Notes: generated from the letters alone by a model not told the origin. 64,000 nt of DNA from Rhizobium sp. CIAT894 (GCF_000172795.2 NZ_CP020947.1:1119001-1183000); one strand, 5' to 3'; positions 16,677 to 26,029 are shown, counted from the first letter of the stretch. A program made the numbers and translations.

Positions 16677-18005
16677 TCATCCCGCTCCCGCCCGCCGCGC
16701 CCTGATCGCCGCGGCGATGAACACGCGTGAGAGGCCGTGGTAGAGCGGCTCGCGCGACAGGAGCCGCGAGGTGATGTAGCCGATCATCGACACCGCCATG
16801 ATCGGGATGACGGCCTGGTGATCGCCGGTCATTTCCAGAATGATGACGAAGGCCGTCATCGGCGCCTGCACCACGCCGGAGAAATAGCCGGCCATGCCGA
16901 GGATCGCCGCAAGCGCAATGCCGCTGCCCATCAGCTGGCCGACGGTGCTGCCGAAGCCGGCGCCGACGGCAAGCGAAGGCGCGAAGATGCCGCCCGGAAT
17001 GCCTGAAATCATCGACAGGAAGCCGGCAACCAGCTTTTCCAGGAAGAAGATCAGGGGCAGGGGGTTGCCTTCGACGGCCCCTTTCGCCTGGTCGTAACCG
17101 GTGCCGAAGGTCGTGCCGCCCGAGAGCATGCCGATGACGGCGACGGCAAGGCCGCAGACGGCCGCCAGCAGCACCATCCGCCGCAGCGGCTGCGGCTGCG
17201 CGAAACGGCGGATATGCTGGCCGGCATGGAGCGCAAGGCCGCTGAACGCAGCGCCAAGGGCGCCGCCGCCGATGCCGCAGACGAGCACCAGTTCCCAGTC
17301 GCGCAGCGAAGCCGGCGCAACGGATGTCGAGCCGAAATAATTATAACTGCCGGCAAGCCCGAGCGCGGCAAGGCCCGACAGGATGACGGCGGTCAGGACA
17401 AGGCCGTTGGCGCGCGATTCGTAGGTCCGGCTCATTTCCTCGATGGCAAAGACGATGCCGGCAAGCGGCGTGTTGAAGGCGGCTGCAATGCCGGCGGCCG
17501 AGCCGGCGAGGATCAGGCCGCGGGCCTGCGCCATGCCGCCGAAGCGGGCGACGGCCAGCATGATCGATGCGCCCACCTGCACGGTCGGCCCTTCGCGGCC
17601 GATCGATGCGCCGCTGAGGAGGCCGAGCACCGTCAGCACGATCTTGCCGAAGACGAGCCGCAGCGACAGCAGGCGGGTGCGGTCTTCCGCATCGCGCAGA
17701 TGCCGCGCGGCGATCGCCTGGGGAATGCCGCTGCCCTGCGCATTCGGGAAAAACCGCGCCGCAAGATAGGCCGACAGCATGAAGCCGAGAGGCGTGATGA
17801 CGAGCGGCAGCAGGAAGCCCCATTCGCCCGATGCGGTCAGGCCGGCAAAGGCGCGCTGGGCGAGATCGGCAAGCCTGGCAAAGCCGACGCTGATGATGCC
17901 GATCGCAAAGGCGCCGCACCAAAAGATCAGCCGCGGACGCCAGAGCGCGAGAGAACCCCAGAGAACACGGGATCGGCGAAGAAGTCGGGACTTGCGGTAC
18001 AACAC
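16677..18005 (-). CDS. ClC-family chloride channel or antiporter
   Basis: About 442 aa with ten or more hydrophobic helices. It has the ClC signatures GSGIPQ, GREGPTVQVG (the gating Glu) and GGIFAPSLAVGAG. The family transports chloride or other anions, often as an anion/H+ exchanger in the inner membrane. The start is uncertain: I take GTG 18005, just before KSRLLRRSRVLW. A longer frame to ATG 18176 would read through a hairpin repeat (18030-18066) and overlap an opposite gene remnant, so it is less likely. No CBS domains at the C-terminus. Confidence 0.88.
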   Translation of the reverse strand: MLYRKSRLLRRSRVLWGSLALWRPRLIFWCGAFAIGIISVGFARLADLAQRAFAGLTASGEWGFLLPLVITPLGFMLSAYLAARFFPNAQGSGIPQAIAARHLRDAEDRTRLLSLRLVFGKIVLTVLGLLSGASIGREGPTVQVGASIMLAVARFGGMAQARGLILAGSAAGIAAAFNTPLAGIVFAIEEMSRTYESRANGLVLTAVILSGLAALGLAGSYNYFGSTSVAPASLRDWELVLVCGIGGGALGAAFSGLALHAGQHIRRFAQPQPLRRMVLLAAVCGLAVAVIGMLSGGTTFGTGYDQAKGAVEGNPLPLIFFLEKLVAGFLSMISGIPGGIFAPSLAVGAGFGSTVGQLMGSGIALAAILGMAGYFSGVVQAPMTAFVIILEMTGDHQAVIPIMAVSMIGYITSRLLSREPLYHGLSRVFIAAAIRARRAGAG

Positions 18006-18029
18006 TGGCAGGCCGGAGCGGATATTGAC

Positions 18030-18066
18030 TGTGCCTCTTCCTAACCCCGTTTGCGGGGAGAGGACC
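18030..18066. repeat. RIME-like hairpin repeat
   Basis: CTCTTCCTAACCCCGTTTGC and GGGGAGAGG form the short hairpin typical of rhizobial intergenic mosaic elements. A related copy lies at 20749-20882. Confidence 0.6.
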
Positions 18067-18152
18067 ACCTCTTTCTTCAAGATTTGGTGAAATGGCTTTT
18101 CACGCCGCCGCAATGCGCCGCCTGCCTGCCCATTCGGGTAGGGAGAAGATCC

Positions 18153-18350
18153 ATGTTTGCACTTTCGATAAAGCATGTGCTGGCTGCCGTCGGTCTGTCG
18201 GCTGCCTTTGCGACGAGCGCTGCTGCCCACCACGGCTGGTCCTGGGTCGAGGCGGGTCAGATCGAGCTTCGCGGTACCATCGAGACAATATCATGGGGCG
18301 GACCGCATCCGACGCGTGATGTCGCGACCGCCGATGACGGCGTCTGGTAA
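18153..18350 (+). pseudogene. Truncated exported protein, DUF6152-like
   Basis: ATG 18153 begins a signal peptide (hydrophobic residues, then SAAAHHGWSW) followed by QIELRGTIETISWGGPHPT, the pattern of DUF6152 periplasmic proteins. The frame stops at TAA 18348-18350 after DDGVW. After the stop the same frame resumes VELGKI, which matches the expected continuation of the family (WxVELGxP). The gene is therefore probably broken by a nonsense change at ~65 aa, where the family is ~110 aa. A functional short product cannot be ruled out. Confidence 0.5.
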
Positions 18351-18469
18351 GTCGAACTCGGCAAGATTTTCTCAGTCGCTGCCGCGCATGAATTGTGCCG
18401 GTGCAGGGAGTTGAATAAAACACGTTGATCCGCCATATTGCATTGCAAATGCAACGCATGAGGCAGGCT

Positions 18470-18751
18470 ATGAAAACTGCATCGCTCCCATCCCTTCGCG
18501 TGGATCCTGAATTGCGTGCTGCCGCCGAAAGCGTTCTGAAAGAAGGTGAGAGCTTATCGTCGCTGATGGAAGACTCTCTTCGCCGCCAGATCGATTATAG
18601 AAAGACGCAGGCGGAGTTCATCGCGCGGGGTCTGGCTGGTCTGGCGGAAGCGGAACGGACTGGTGTCTATTACACGACGGATGACGTTCAGAAGTTGATG
18701 CGCAACAAGCTTGAAAAGGCTAAAGACCGCAAAGCAGCGCAACAGCAATGA
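18470..18751 (+). CDS. Antitoxin, YlcI/YnfO-like, of a ParE/RelE-type pair
   Basis: 93 aa from ATG 18470 (another in-frame ATG at 18458). The N-terminal SLPSLRVDPELRAAAESVL has the ribbon-helix-helix layout: a short beta strand followed by a helix ending in SLSSLMEDSLRRQ. The C-terminal half is charged and probably wraps the toxin (YYTTDDVQKLMRNKLEKAK). Its stop overlaps the toxin start (ATGA), the usual translational coupling. Such antitoxins repress their own operon; the A/T-rich region before 18460 should contain the operator. The family name is my best guess by pattern. Confidence 0.75.
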   Translation: MKTASLPSLRVDPELRAAAESVLKEGESLSSLMEDSLRRQIDYRKTQAEFIARGLAGLAEAERTGVYYTTDDVQKLMRNKLEKAKDRKAAQQQ

Positions 18752-19047
18752 CTTTCGAACTGAGATACACCCAGACCTTTTATGAAGATCTGGATCGGCT
18801 CTCAGACTTTCTTATCGAACGCAATCCGGATTTGGCGGAACGCGGCATCGGCGCCATTCAGAAAGCGCTGATGATACTTGAGGATTTTCCTCTTATGGCC
18901 AGACGGGCATCTGAGGATGATCCCTTGTTGCGCGAACTCGTCGTACCCTTCGGCTCGGCCGGATACGTCATCCTATTCAAAGTGACGGGCGAAACGACCG
19001 TAACCGTCCTCGCCATCCGTCACCAGCGAGAAGAAGATTATCACTGA
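18748..19047 (+). CDS. Toxin, RelE/ParE superfamily
   Basis: 99 aa, starting inside the antitoxin stop (ATGA). It has the ParE/RelE fold features: an N-terminal strand ELRYTQTFYEDLDRLSDFL, a two-helix hairpin, LRELVVPFGSAGYVILFKV strands and a C-terminal VLAIRHQREEDY. ParE members block DNA gyrase and RelE members cut mRNA; which applies cannot be told here. The stop codon abuts the stop codon of betA on the opposite strand (19047/19048), so the two units converge with no spacer. Confidence 0.8.
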   Translation: MTFELRYTQTFYEDLDRLSDFLIERNPDLAERGIGAIQKALMILEDFPLMARRASEDDPLLRELVVPFGSAGYVILFKVTGETTVTVLAIRHQREEDYH

Positions 19048-20697
19048 CTATCGATCGCTGACCGCCGCCCTCGGATTGATCCAGGGCTCCTGGTTCGAGC
19101 GCGCGAGCGGCTGCTTGCCGAGAATGTGGTCGGCGGCCTTCTCGCCGGTCATGATCGAGGGGCCGTTCAGATTGCCGTAGGTGACGTGCGGGAAGATCGA
19201 GCTGTCGGCGACGCGCAAGGCCTCGACGCCGATCACCCGGGTCTGCGGATCGACCACCGCCATCGGATCATCCTTGGCGCCCATCTTGCAGGTGCCGCAG
19301 GGGTGATAGGCGCTTTCCAGATGTTCGCGCAGGAAGGCGTCGATCTGCTCGTCGCTCTGTACACCTTCGCCCGGTTGGATCTCCGGGCCGCGATAGGCGT
19401 CGAAGGCCGTCTGCCCGAAGATCTCGCGGGTCAGCCGCACGCAATGGCGGAATTTCTCCCAGTCTTCCGGGTGGCTCATATAGTTGAAACGCAGCACCGG
19501 CTCGGCCTTGGGGTCGGGTGAGCGCAGCGTCACGTTGCCGCGCGATTTCGACAGGTTGTAGCCGACATGCACCTGGAAACCGTGGCTTTTGGCCGCCGCC
19601 TTGCCGTCATAGCTGATCGCAACGGGGAGGAAATGATACTGGATGTCGGGCTGCTTCAGCCCCGGCGCGGAGCGCAGGAAGGCGCAGGCCTCGAATTGGT
19701 TGGAGGCGCCGAGCCCGCCCTTCGACAGCAGCCATTGCGCCCCCGCCACGCCCTGCCAGAACCAGGGCAGCCAGGAATAGAGCGACACCGGCTTGGTACT
19801 GACCTGCTGGAAGTAGAATTCCATATGGTCCTGCAGGTTGGCGCCGACGCCCGGCCGGTCGGCCTTCACATCGATGCCCATATCGTTGAGATGCTGACCC
19901 GGGCCGATGCCCGACAGCATCAAGAGCTTCGGCGAATTGAAGGAGGAGGCCGAGACGATCACCTCGCGGTTGGCCTTGACCACCTCCGTCCTGCCGCCGC
20001 GTTCGATTTCGACACCGGTCGCCCGGCCGTTCTCGATCACGATCTTGCGCGCCAGGCCGTACACGATTTCGACATTCTGCCGCTTCAGGGCCGGCTTCAG
20101 ATAGGCGTTGGCGGCAGACCAGCGGCGGCCGGCAAAGATGGTCTGCTCCATCAGCCCGAAGCCTTCCTGCTTGCGGCCGTTATAATCCTCCGTCGTCTCG
20201 AAACCCGCCTGTTTGCCGGCCTCGACGAAGGCGCGAAACAGTGGATTGGTGAAGCCGCCGCGCTGGACATGCAGCGGCCCGTTGGTGCCGCGCCAGCCTT
20301 CCTCGCCGCCATGCGAATGTTCCATCCGCTTGAAATAGGGAAGCACGTCGGCATAGGCCCAGCCGCTGGCGCCAAGCTCCTCCCAGCGGTTGAAATCTTC
20401 GGCGTGGCCGCGCACATAGACCATGCCGTTGATTGAGGAGGAGCCGCCGATCACCTTGCCGCGCGGCGCAGTGATGCGCCGGTTGTTGAGGTTGGGTTCC
20501 GGCTCGGAGAGATAACCCCAGTTATAGCGCTTCATGCTCATCGGCCAGGCAAGAGCCGCCGGCATCTGGATGAACGGCCCGAAATCGCTGCCGCCCGCCT
20601 CGATGACGAGAACGGAATTCTTGCCGTCTTCGGAGAGGCGATAGGCAAGCGCCGAGCCGGCGGAACCGGAGCCGATGATGACGAAATCTGCTTGCAT
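19048..20697 (-). CDS. betA: Choline dehydrogenase (GMC oxidoreductase)
   Basis: 549 aa. The FAD-binding [15 protein letters not shown] motif is at the N-terminus and GMC signatures follow ([38 protein letters not shown]). The C-terminus has the catalytic His segment ([10 protein letters not shown]) and [15 protein letters not shown]. It oxidises choline to betaine aldehyde, feeding BetB, for osmoprotection and for choline use as carbon and nitrogen. Third gene of the betI-betB-betA order, separated from betB by a 203-bp gap filled with RIME-like repeats. Confidence 0.95.
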   Translation of the reverse strand: MQADFVIIGSGSAGSALAYRLSEDGKNSVLVIEAGGSDFGPFIQMPAALAWPMSMKRYNWGYLSEPEPNLNNRRITAPRGKVIGGSSSINGMVYVRGHAEDFNRWEELGASGWAYADVLPYFKRMEHSHGGEEGWRGTNGPLHVQRGGFTNPLFRAFVEAGKQAGFETTEDYNGRKQEGFGLMEQTIFAGRRWSAANAYLKPALKRQNVEIVYGLARKIVIENGRATGVEIERGGRTEVVKANREVIVSASSFNSPKLLMLSGIGPGQHLNDMGIDVKADRPGVGANLQDHMEFYFQQVSTKPVSLYSWLPWFWQGVAGAQWLLSKGGLGASNQFEACAFLRSAPGLKQPDIQYHFLPVAISYDGKAAAKSHGFQVHVGYNLSKSRGNVTLRSPDPKAEPVLRFNYMSHPEDWEKFRHCVRLTREIFGQTAFDAYRGPEIQPGEGVQSDEQIDAFLREHLESAYHPCGTCKMGAKDDPMAVVDPQTRVIGVEALRVADSSIFPHVTYGNLNGPSIMTGEKAADHILGKQPLARSNQEPWINPRAAVSDR

Positions 20698-20748
20698 AGT
20701 CTTGTCTTTCTCGATTTGCCCTTCGTCCGGCTGCTTGTTCGCCGGGCC

Positions 20749-20882
20749 TGCCCCTCATCCGGCTGCCGCCACCTTCTCCCCGCTCGCGGGGAGAAGGGAT
20801 ATGCCGCACCGTTTCGGCATTCTTGACCGCCCCGTTTGCCACGTCCCCTCTCCCCGCGTGCGGGGAGAGGGTTAGGGTGAGG
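20749..20882. repeat. RIME-like mosaic element between betB and betA
   Basis: Two hairpins, CTTCTCCCCGC..GCGGGGAGAAG and CCTCTCCCCGC..GCGGGGAGAGG, lie about 60 bp apart. They are flanked by inverted CCCCTCATCC and GGTGAGGGGC ends. This is the layout of the Rhizobium intergenic mosaic element (RIME). It interrupts the bet operon and may act as an mRNA-processing or attenuating hairpin. Confidence 0.75.
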
Positions 20883-20900
20883 GGCAGCGTCTTGCGCCGT

Positions 20901-22364
20901 TCAATACGGCGCCTGTACCGGCCCCATGCCGACGTAAACCGTCTTCAGCTCGGAATAATGCTCCAGCGCCGCCAGCGAATTCTCGCGGCCGAAGCCCGAT
21001 TGTTTCGAGCCGCCGAAGGGGATTTCCACCGGGCAGAGATTATAGGTGTTGATCCAGAGCGTGCCCGCCTCCAGCCGGTCGACGACGCGATGGGCGCGGG
21101 TGAGGTCGGCGGTGAAGACGCCGCCGGAGAGGCCGAATTCGCTGGCATTGGCGCGTGTGATGACCTCGTCCTCATCGTCGAAATCGAGCACCGACATGAC
21201 GGGCCCGAAGATCTCCTCGCGGGCGATGGTCATGTCGTCGGTGACGTCGGCAAACACGGTCGGCTGCACGTAATAGCCTTCGCCCGAGACGTTGTTGGGA
21301 ATTCCGCCGCCGGCAACCAGCGTTGCGCCCTCGGCCTTGCCCTTCTCGATATAGGCAATCACCTTCTCGCGCTGCGCCCAGGAGACCATCGGCCCGATCT
21401 GCGTCGCCTCATCCATCGGATCGCCGATCAGCATCGCTTCGGTGCGCGCCTTCAGCCGCTTGAGGAACTCGGCCTTGATGCCCTTCTGCACGAAGACGCG
21501 GGTGCCGTTCGAGCAGACCTGGCCGGTCGAATAGAAGTTGCCGAGCATGGCGCCGCCGACCGCCGAATCGAGATCGGCGTCGTCGAAGACGATGAGCGGC
21601 GACTTGCCGCCGAGTTCCATCGTCACATGCTTGAGGTTGCCGGCGGCCGCCGCCGCGACCCTGCGGCCGGTCGGCACCGAGCCGGTCAGCGACACTTTGG
21701 CGACATCGGGGTGGTTGACGAGCAGCGGCCCGGTGTCGCGGTCGCCCTGGATGACGTTGAAGAGCCCCTTCGGCAGCCCCGCCTCATGCAGGATCTCGGC
21801 GATCTTCAGGGCGCCGAGCGGGGTGTTTTCCGAGGGCTTGAACACCATGGCATTGCCTGAGATCAGCGCCGGCGCACTTTTCCAGCAGGCGATCTGCTGC
21901 GGATAGTTCCAGGCGCCGATGCCGACGCAGACGCCGAGCGGCACCCGCTTGGTATAGGCGAAATCCTGGCCGAGCGGGATATGCGAACCGTTGAGCCCGG
22001 CGGGTGCGACGCCGCCGAAGAATTCAAAGGCGTCGGCGCCCGAGGTCGGGTCGGCGACGATCGTCTCCTGGATCGGCTTGCCGGTATCGAGCGTTTCCAG
22101 TTCGGAGAGCGCCCGGTTTCTCTCGCGCATGATCTCGGCGGCGCGCTTGAGGATGCGCCCGCGCGCCATCGGGCTCATCGCCGCCCATTCCGGCTGGGCG
22201 CGTTTGGCCGCCGCAATCGCCTTTTCGACGATCGCAGGCGTTGCCGCATGCAGGCGGGCGATCACCTCGCCGGTCGCCGGATAGAGGCTCTCGATGACGG
22301 TGCCGTCTGTGTCCTCGACATATTCGCCGTCGATGAAGTGCGAGGCTTTCGGCTGGGCTTTCAT
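20901..22364 (-). CDS. betB: Betaine aldehyde dehydrogenase
   Basis: 487 aa, the normal size. NAD(P)-dependent aldehyde dehydrogenase with the catalytic Glu250 (MELGGKSP) and Cys284 ([10 protein letters not shown]), plus [15 protein letters not shown] typical of BADH. It converts betaine aldehyde to glycine betaine, completing choline oxidation by BetA. The start is one base after the betI stop, so the two are translated as a pair. The next gene, betA, lies across a RIME-type repeat. Confidence 0.95.
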   Translation of the reverse strand: MKAQPKASHFIDGEYVEDTDGTVIESLYPATGEVIARLHAATPAIVEKAIAAAKRAQPEWAAMSPMARGRILKRAAEIMRERNRALSELETLDTGKPIQETIVADPTSGADAFEFFGGVAPAGLNGSHIPLGQDFAYTKRVPLGVCVGIGAWNYPQQIACWKSAPALISGNAMVFKPSENTPLGALKIAEILHEAGLPKGLFNVIQGDRDTGPLLVNHPDVAKVSLTGSVPTGRRVAAAAAGNLKHVTMELGGKSPLIVFDDADLDSAVGGAMLGNFYSTGQVCSNGTRVFVQKGIKAEFLKRLKARTEAMLIGDPMDEATQIGPMVSWAQREKVIAYIEKGKAEGATLVAGGGIPNNVSGEGYYVQPTVFADVTDDMTIAREEIFGPVMSVLDFDDEDEVITRANASEFGLSGGVFTADLTRAHRVVDRLEAGTLWINTYNLCPVEIPFGGSKQSGFGRENSLAALEHYSELKTVYVGMGPVQAPY

Positions 22365-22365
22365 G

Positions 22366-22962
22366 TCATTTGTCCTTGGGGGAGGTGGTGGATAGAAGCG
22401 CGTTCACATAATCCTCCGTCAGCGCGATCGAGGCTTCGATGCCGATCGGCGCGGATTTCAGACTTTGCCTGATATAGAGCCCGTCGATCATCGCCGCTGC
22501 GCCTTCGGCGATGCGTTCTGCGGCGTCGACGGGCAGCAGCGCCTTGAGATCGGCAAGCAGATTGGAGCGCAGCCGTCTGGCATAGATCACCAGGAAACGC
22601 CGCGTCTCTTCCGAGCGCTGCGCTTCGGCATAAAAGGCAAGCCAGGCGGCAATCGTGTCGGGCGCGAACTGGTCGGCGTGGAAGCTGACGCGGATGACGG
22701 CCGAAAGCCGCGCCCGCGGCGTCTTGGCTGCCTTCAGCGCCGCCACCGTATCGCGGCGCAGCTGCCTCAGAAGCGAGCGGATGGTCTCGATCAGCAATTG
22801 CTCCTTGCTGCCGAAATAATGGTGCGCAAGCGCCGCCGACACGCCGGCCTGGCGGGCGATGTCGGACATGGTGACGGCAAGCGAGCCGTGATCGCCGATC
22901 ACTCGCAGCGCTGCATCGACCAGCGCCTTGCGGCGCACCGGTTCCATCCCGACCTTCGGCAA
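22366..22962 (-). CDS. betI: BetI, TetR-family repressor of choline-to-betaine genes
   Basis: About 198 aa. I chose TTG 22962 (reading [18 protein letters not shown]) because BetI proteins start MPKVGM and an AGGGAG ribosome site lies 9 bases upstream. ATG 22986 has no ribosome site, and the open frame from 23022 would translate the operator palindrome. TetR helix-turn-helix: [27 protein letters not shown]. It represses the bet genes and is released by choline. First gene of betI-betB-betA; choline sulfatase betC, present between these genes in Sinorhizobium, is absent here. Confidence 0.9.
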   Translation of the reverse strand: MPKVGMEPVRRKALVDAALRVIGDHGSLAVTMSDIARQAGVSAALAHHYFGSKEQLLIETIRSLLRQLRRDTVAALKAAKTPRARLSAVIRVSFHADQFAPDTIAAWLAFYAEAQRSEETRRFLVIYARRLRSNLLADLKALLPVDAAERIAEGAAAMIDGLYIRQSLKSAPIGIEASIALTEDYVNALLSTTSPKDK

Positions 22963-23003
22963 CGGACAATTCTCCCTGAAATTCATAGGCAGAGTATTTT
23001 TGA

Positions 23004-23019
23004 TTGATTGATCAATCAA
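23004..23019. promoter_or_regulatory. Probable BetI operator
   Basis: A perfect 16-bp palindrome TTGATTGATCAATCAA, 41 bp upstream of the betI TTG start and 83 bp upstream of the divergent HdeD-like gene. It resembles the ATTGATTG/CAAT half-sites known for BetI. It may regulate both directions. Confidence 0.75.
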
Positions 23020-23102
23020 CAAAAATCTTTCTCGATTTGACCGAGATCAGATCTTTCCCTGAAAAATTGCTGCAACATATTCCAAAATTCAGGAGGTGCG
23101 CC

Positions 23103-23699
23103 ATGGCCGATGTCTTCAACGCAGTGCCCACATCCTCGCTGCAGTCGAAATGGATCTGGTTCGTCGGTCTCGGCGTGTTGCTGCTCGTCTGCGGCCTGAT
23201 CGCGCTCGGCAATCTGATGCTCGCCACCGTCGTCTCGGTCTATTACGTCGGCATGCTCATGCTGTTCGGCGGCGTGACCTATCTCGTCCATGCCTTCCAG
23301 GTCCGCGGCTGGGATCACGTGCTCTTCTGGATGCTGAGCGGCTTGCTCTACGTGCTCGCCGGCATCTGCGCCTTCATCAACCCGATCCTGACGTCGGCGG
23401 CGCTGACGCTGTTTCTTTCGCTCGCGCTTGTCATCGCCGGCGTTTTCCGCACCTGGGTCGGCATGCGCATGAAACCGACCAGGCGCTGGCGCTTTATCGT
23501 CGCAAGCGGCGTCATCACCGCGCTTGCCGGTTTCGTCATCGCTCTCGGCTGGCCGGTCAACAGCCTGTGGATCCTCGGCCTGTTCCTGGCCGCCGACCTC
23601 ACCATCCAGGGCTGGACGATGATCGCCTTCGGCCTCGGCATCCGCCATGGACCTGCCGAAAGTGGTGCGCCTGCGCCGCTGTCCGATCGTTCTTTTTGA
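23103..23699 (+). CDS. HdeD-family membrane protein
   Basis: 198 aa from ATG 23103 behind a strong AGGAGGTGCGCC ribosome site. Six hydrophobic helices arranged as two or three short hairpins (FVGLGVLLLVCGLIALG; YYVGMLMLFGGVTYLV; FWMLSGLLYVLAGICAF and so on), the pattern of HdeD, an inner-membrane protein linked to acid resistance in enterobacteria. Function in rhizobia is unproven. It is divergent from betI, with the probable BetI operator in between, so co-regulation with choline metabolism is possible. Confidence 0.8.
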   Translation: MADVFNAVPTSSLQSKWIWFVGLGVLLLVCGLIALGNLMLATVVSVYYVGMLMLFGGVTYLVHAFQVRGWDHVLFWMLSGLLYVLAGICAFINPILTSAALTLFLSLALVIAGVFRTWVGMRMKPTRRWRFIVASGVITALAGFVIALGWPVNSLWILGLFLAADLTIQGWTMIAFGLGIRHGPAESGAPAPLSDRSF

Positions 23700-23806
23700 C
23701 AAGGGGGTGAGAGGGGATTAAACTTTAGGGGTATATGCGATCGCCGCAAATGGTCATGCGTCCCCCAAAGGCAGGGTTCTGCCTGAATAAAAAAGGGAGG
23801 AAGTTC

Positions 23807-24046
23807 ATGCCGATGGTCACCGTTTCCATCTCTCCGCAACAGGCAGCGGGCATCCGTGCCGCCGTCGACAATGGCGGTTATGCCTCCAGCAGCGAGGTCG
23901 TCCGCGAGGCCCTGCGCCTCTGGGATACCGCCCGCAAGCTCAACGAATTCAAGGCCGATGTCCTCGACGAGATTTCTCCGTCCGGCGGCAGATGCGTCGG
24001 CGACATGTTCGCCGATCACGAGGCGGCGCGCCGTCGTTCCGCCTGA
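23807..24046 (+). CDS. ParD-like antitoxin without adjacent toxin
   Basis: 79 aa from ATG 23807 (GGGAGGAAG ribosome site). The N-terminal MPMVTVSISPQQAAGIRAAV..GGYASSSEVVREALRLWD is a clear ribbon-helix-helix ParD/CopG domain. The C-terminal toxin-binding part is short and ends EAARRRSA. No ParE gene follows within the 160 bp before the next gene and none lies upstream, so it is an orphan antitoxin: a solo DNA-binding protein or the remains of a toxin-antitoxin pair. Confidence 0.75.
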   Translation: MPMVTVSISPQQAAGIRAAVDNGGYASSSEVVREALRLWDTARKLNEFKADVLDEISPSGGRCVGDMFADHEAARRRSA

Positions 24047-24208
24047 ACAGCAAGCACATGATTGCATTGGGGGATTCGAATAAACGCGGAACGCGTAGCG
24101 TTCCCTTGCGTCTTTCACAAAAGTTTCACATTGGCGAAAGGGTTCATTGATCCTTCTGCGGCAAGTTCCTGACGAAAAAGAACAGGTCACAGTGGAGATC
24201 GGCCCGCA

Positions 24209-26029
24209 ATGAAGACGGGAACGTCCTTGTCCGCCGCCTTCGAGCCCGGCGTGCTACGCCGCTATGCCAGCGATCAGATCGTCACCCTGGCCAAGCTCGT
24301 GGTCGAAAACGCCTTCCAGCCGATCGTCGAGGCCGGGACCGGCACGGTGTTCGGTTATGAATCGCTGATGCGCGGCCAGGAACGCATCGGCTACGACACG
24401 CCGGTCGAAATCCTCGACGAGGCCCATCAGGCCGGCCAGTTGCTGCAGTTCGAACAGATGCTGGCGAGCCGGGCGCTCGCCAAATTCGCGACGCTGTCGA
24501 ATTTCTCCACGGCGACGCTGTTCCTCAATCTCGATGTCCGGCTGATCCCGCATGGCGAGCGCCTGGTCGAGAACCTGCTGCAGCACCTGCGCAAGGCCAG
24601 CATCCCGCCGTCTTCCGTCTGTTTCGAATTCTCCGAGCGTTTCGACAATACCAGCGTGCCGGAATTTTCCGACCTGGTTTCGAAGCTGCGCAAGGCCGGC
24701 TTCAAGCTGGCGATCGACGATTTCGGCGTCGGCCACGGCGAGATGAAGCTGCTTTGCGATCATCCCGTCGATTATCTCAAGATCGACCGGCATTTCGTCG
24801 CCGAGATCGACCGCAGCCCGCGCAAGCGCCATCTCTTGAAGAGCATCGTCAATATCGCCCATGTTCTCGGCACCCGCGTCATCGCCGAAGGCATCGAGAC
24901 CGAGGCCGAGTTCATCGCCTGCCGCGAATATGGCGTCGACCTCGTCCAGGGCTGGTTCATCTCCCGCCCGACGACACATATGTCGGAACTGGCGCCGTCC
25001 TTCCCGCATCTGCAGGAACTCGGAAAGACCAAGCGGGGCAGCCAGTCGCTCGATGAGATCCTCATCCGCAGGCAGATCGAGCTGCTGCCGGCGGTTTACG
25101 AGAACGACAGCATCGACAGCGTCTTCGAACTCTTCCGCCGCAATCCGCGCCAGGCCTTCTTTCCCGTCCTCAACGCCAATGACGAGCCGCGCGGCATCAT
25201 CCACGAGCATCATCTCAAGGAATATATCTACCAGCCCTTCGGCCGCGATCTCCTGAAGAACAAGATGTATGAGCGCTCCATCTCGCATTTCGTCGAAATG
25301 GCGCCGATCGTCGGCCTCGACAGCGATGCCGAGCAGCTGATGGCGATCTTTGCCAATATGGAAGGCAGCAACTGCCTGATCCTGACCGATAATATGCGTT
25401 ATGCCGGCGTCGTCTCCGCCGCCTCGCTGATCAAGGTGATCAACGAGAAGCAGCTGAAGACCGCCCAGGACCAGAACCCGCTGACCGGCCTGCCGGGCAA
25501 TCGCGCCATTCGCGATTTCATGCGTCAGTCCGGCCGCGACGGCGATGAGGTCCGCCATTTCTGCTATTGCGACTTCGACAATTTCAAGCCGTTCAACGAT
25601 GCCTATGGCTTCCATCTCGGCGACCACGCGATCTCGCTGTTTGCCGCGCTGATGCGCCGCTATTTCTTCGCCGAGCGGCATTTCCTCGGCCATGTCGGCG
25701 GCGACGATTTCTTCATCGGCGTCGTCGGCTGGACGCAGGAGGAGCTGACCGAGATTCTCGACCGGCTGATCGGCGATTTCCACGACGACGTGCTCGATCT
25801 CTATTCCGACGAGCACCGCGCCGCCGGCCGTATCCTCGGTCACGACCGCGCCGGCGCGGAAGCCCTGTTTCCGCTGATGCGCTGCTCGATCGGCGTGATC
25901 GAACTGCCGGAAGGCCTTGTCATCGACGATATCAACCGCGTCAGCGCCGAGATCGCCGTCATCAAATCGGCCGCCAAGGAGAGCGACGAAGGCCTCGCCT
26001 TCCATCTCCTGGAGCGCCACGCGTCTTGA
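24209..26029 (+). CDS. Cyclic-di-GMP protein, EAL-CBS-GGDEF order
   Basis: 606 aa. Residues ~30-265 form an EAL domain with ESL at 51-53, Asn in LFLNLD, Glu140/Glu143 (CFEFSERF), Asp170-Asp171 (DDFGVGH), Lys191 (KIDRHF) and Glu227 (EGIETEAEF), so phosphodiesterase activity is plausible. Residues ~285-410 look like a CBS-pair ligand module (HFVEMAPIVGLDSDAEQLM, ILTDNMRYAGVVS). The C-terminal ~430-600 is a GGDEF domain with GGDDF at the active-site loop. It probably makes or breaks cyclic di-GMP in the cytoplasm under control of the CBS module. It stands alone. Confidence 0.88.
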   Translation: MKTGTSLSAAFEPGVLRRYASDQIVTLAKLVVENAFQPIVEAGTGTVFGYESLMRGQERIGYDTPVEILDEAHQAGQLLQFEQMLASRALAKFATLSNFSTATLFLNLDVRLIPHGERLVENLLQHLRKASIPPSSVCFEFSERFDNTSVPEFSDLVSKLRKAGFKLAIDDFGVGHGEMKLLCDHPVDYLKIDRHFVAEIDRSPRKRHLLKSIVNIAHVLGTRVIAEGIETEAEFIACREYGVDLVQGWFISRPTTHMSELAPSFPHLQELGKTKRGSQSLDEILIRRQIELLPAVYENDSIDSVFELFRRNPRQAFFPVLNANDEPRGIIHEHHLKEYIYQPFGRDLLKNKMYERSISHFVEMAPIVGLDSDAEQLMAIFANMEGSNCLILTDNMRYAGVVSAASLIKVINEKQLKTAQDQNPLTGLPGNRAIRDFMRQSGRDGDEVRHFCYCDFDNFKPFNDAYGFHLGDHAISLFAALMRRYFFAERHFLGHVGGDDFFIGVVGWTQEELTEILDRLIGDFHDDVLDLYSDEHRAAGRILGHDRAGAEALFPLMRCSIGVIELPEGLVIDDINRVSAEIAVIKSAAKESDEGLAFHLLERHAS

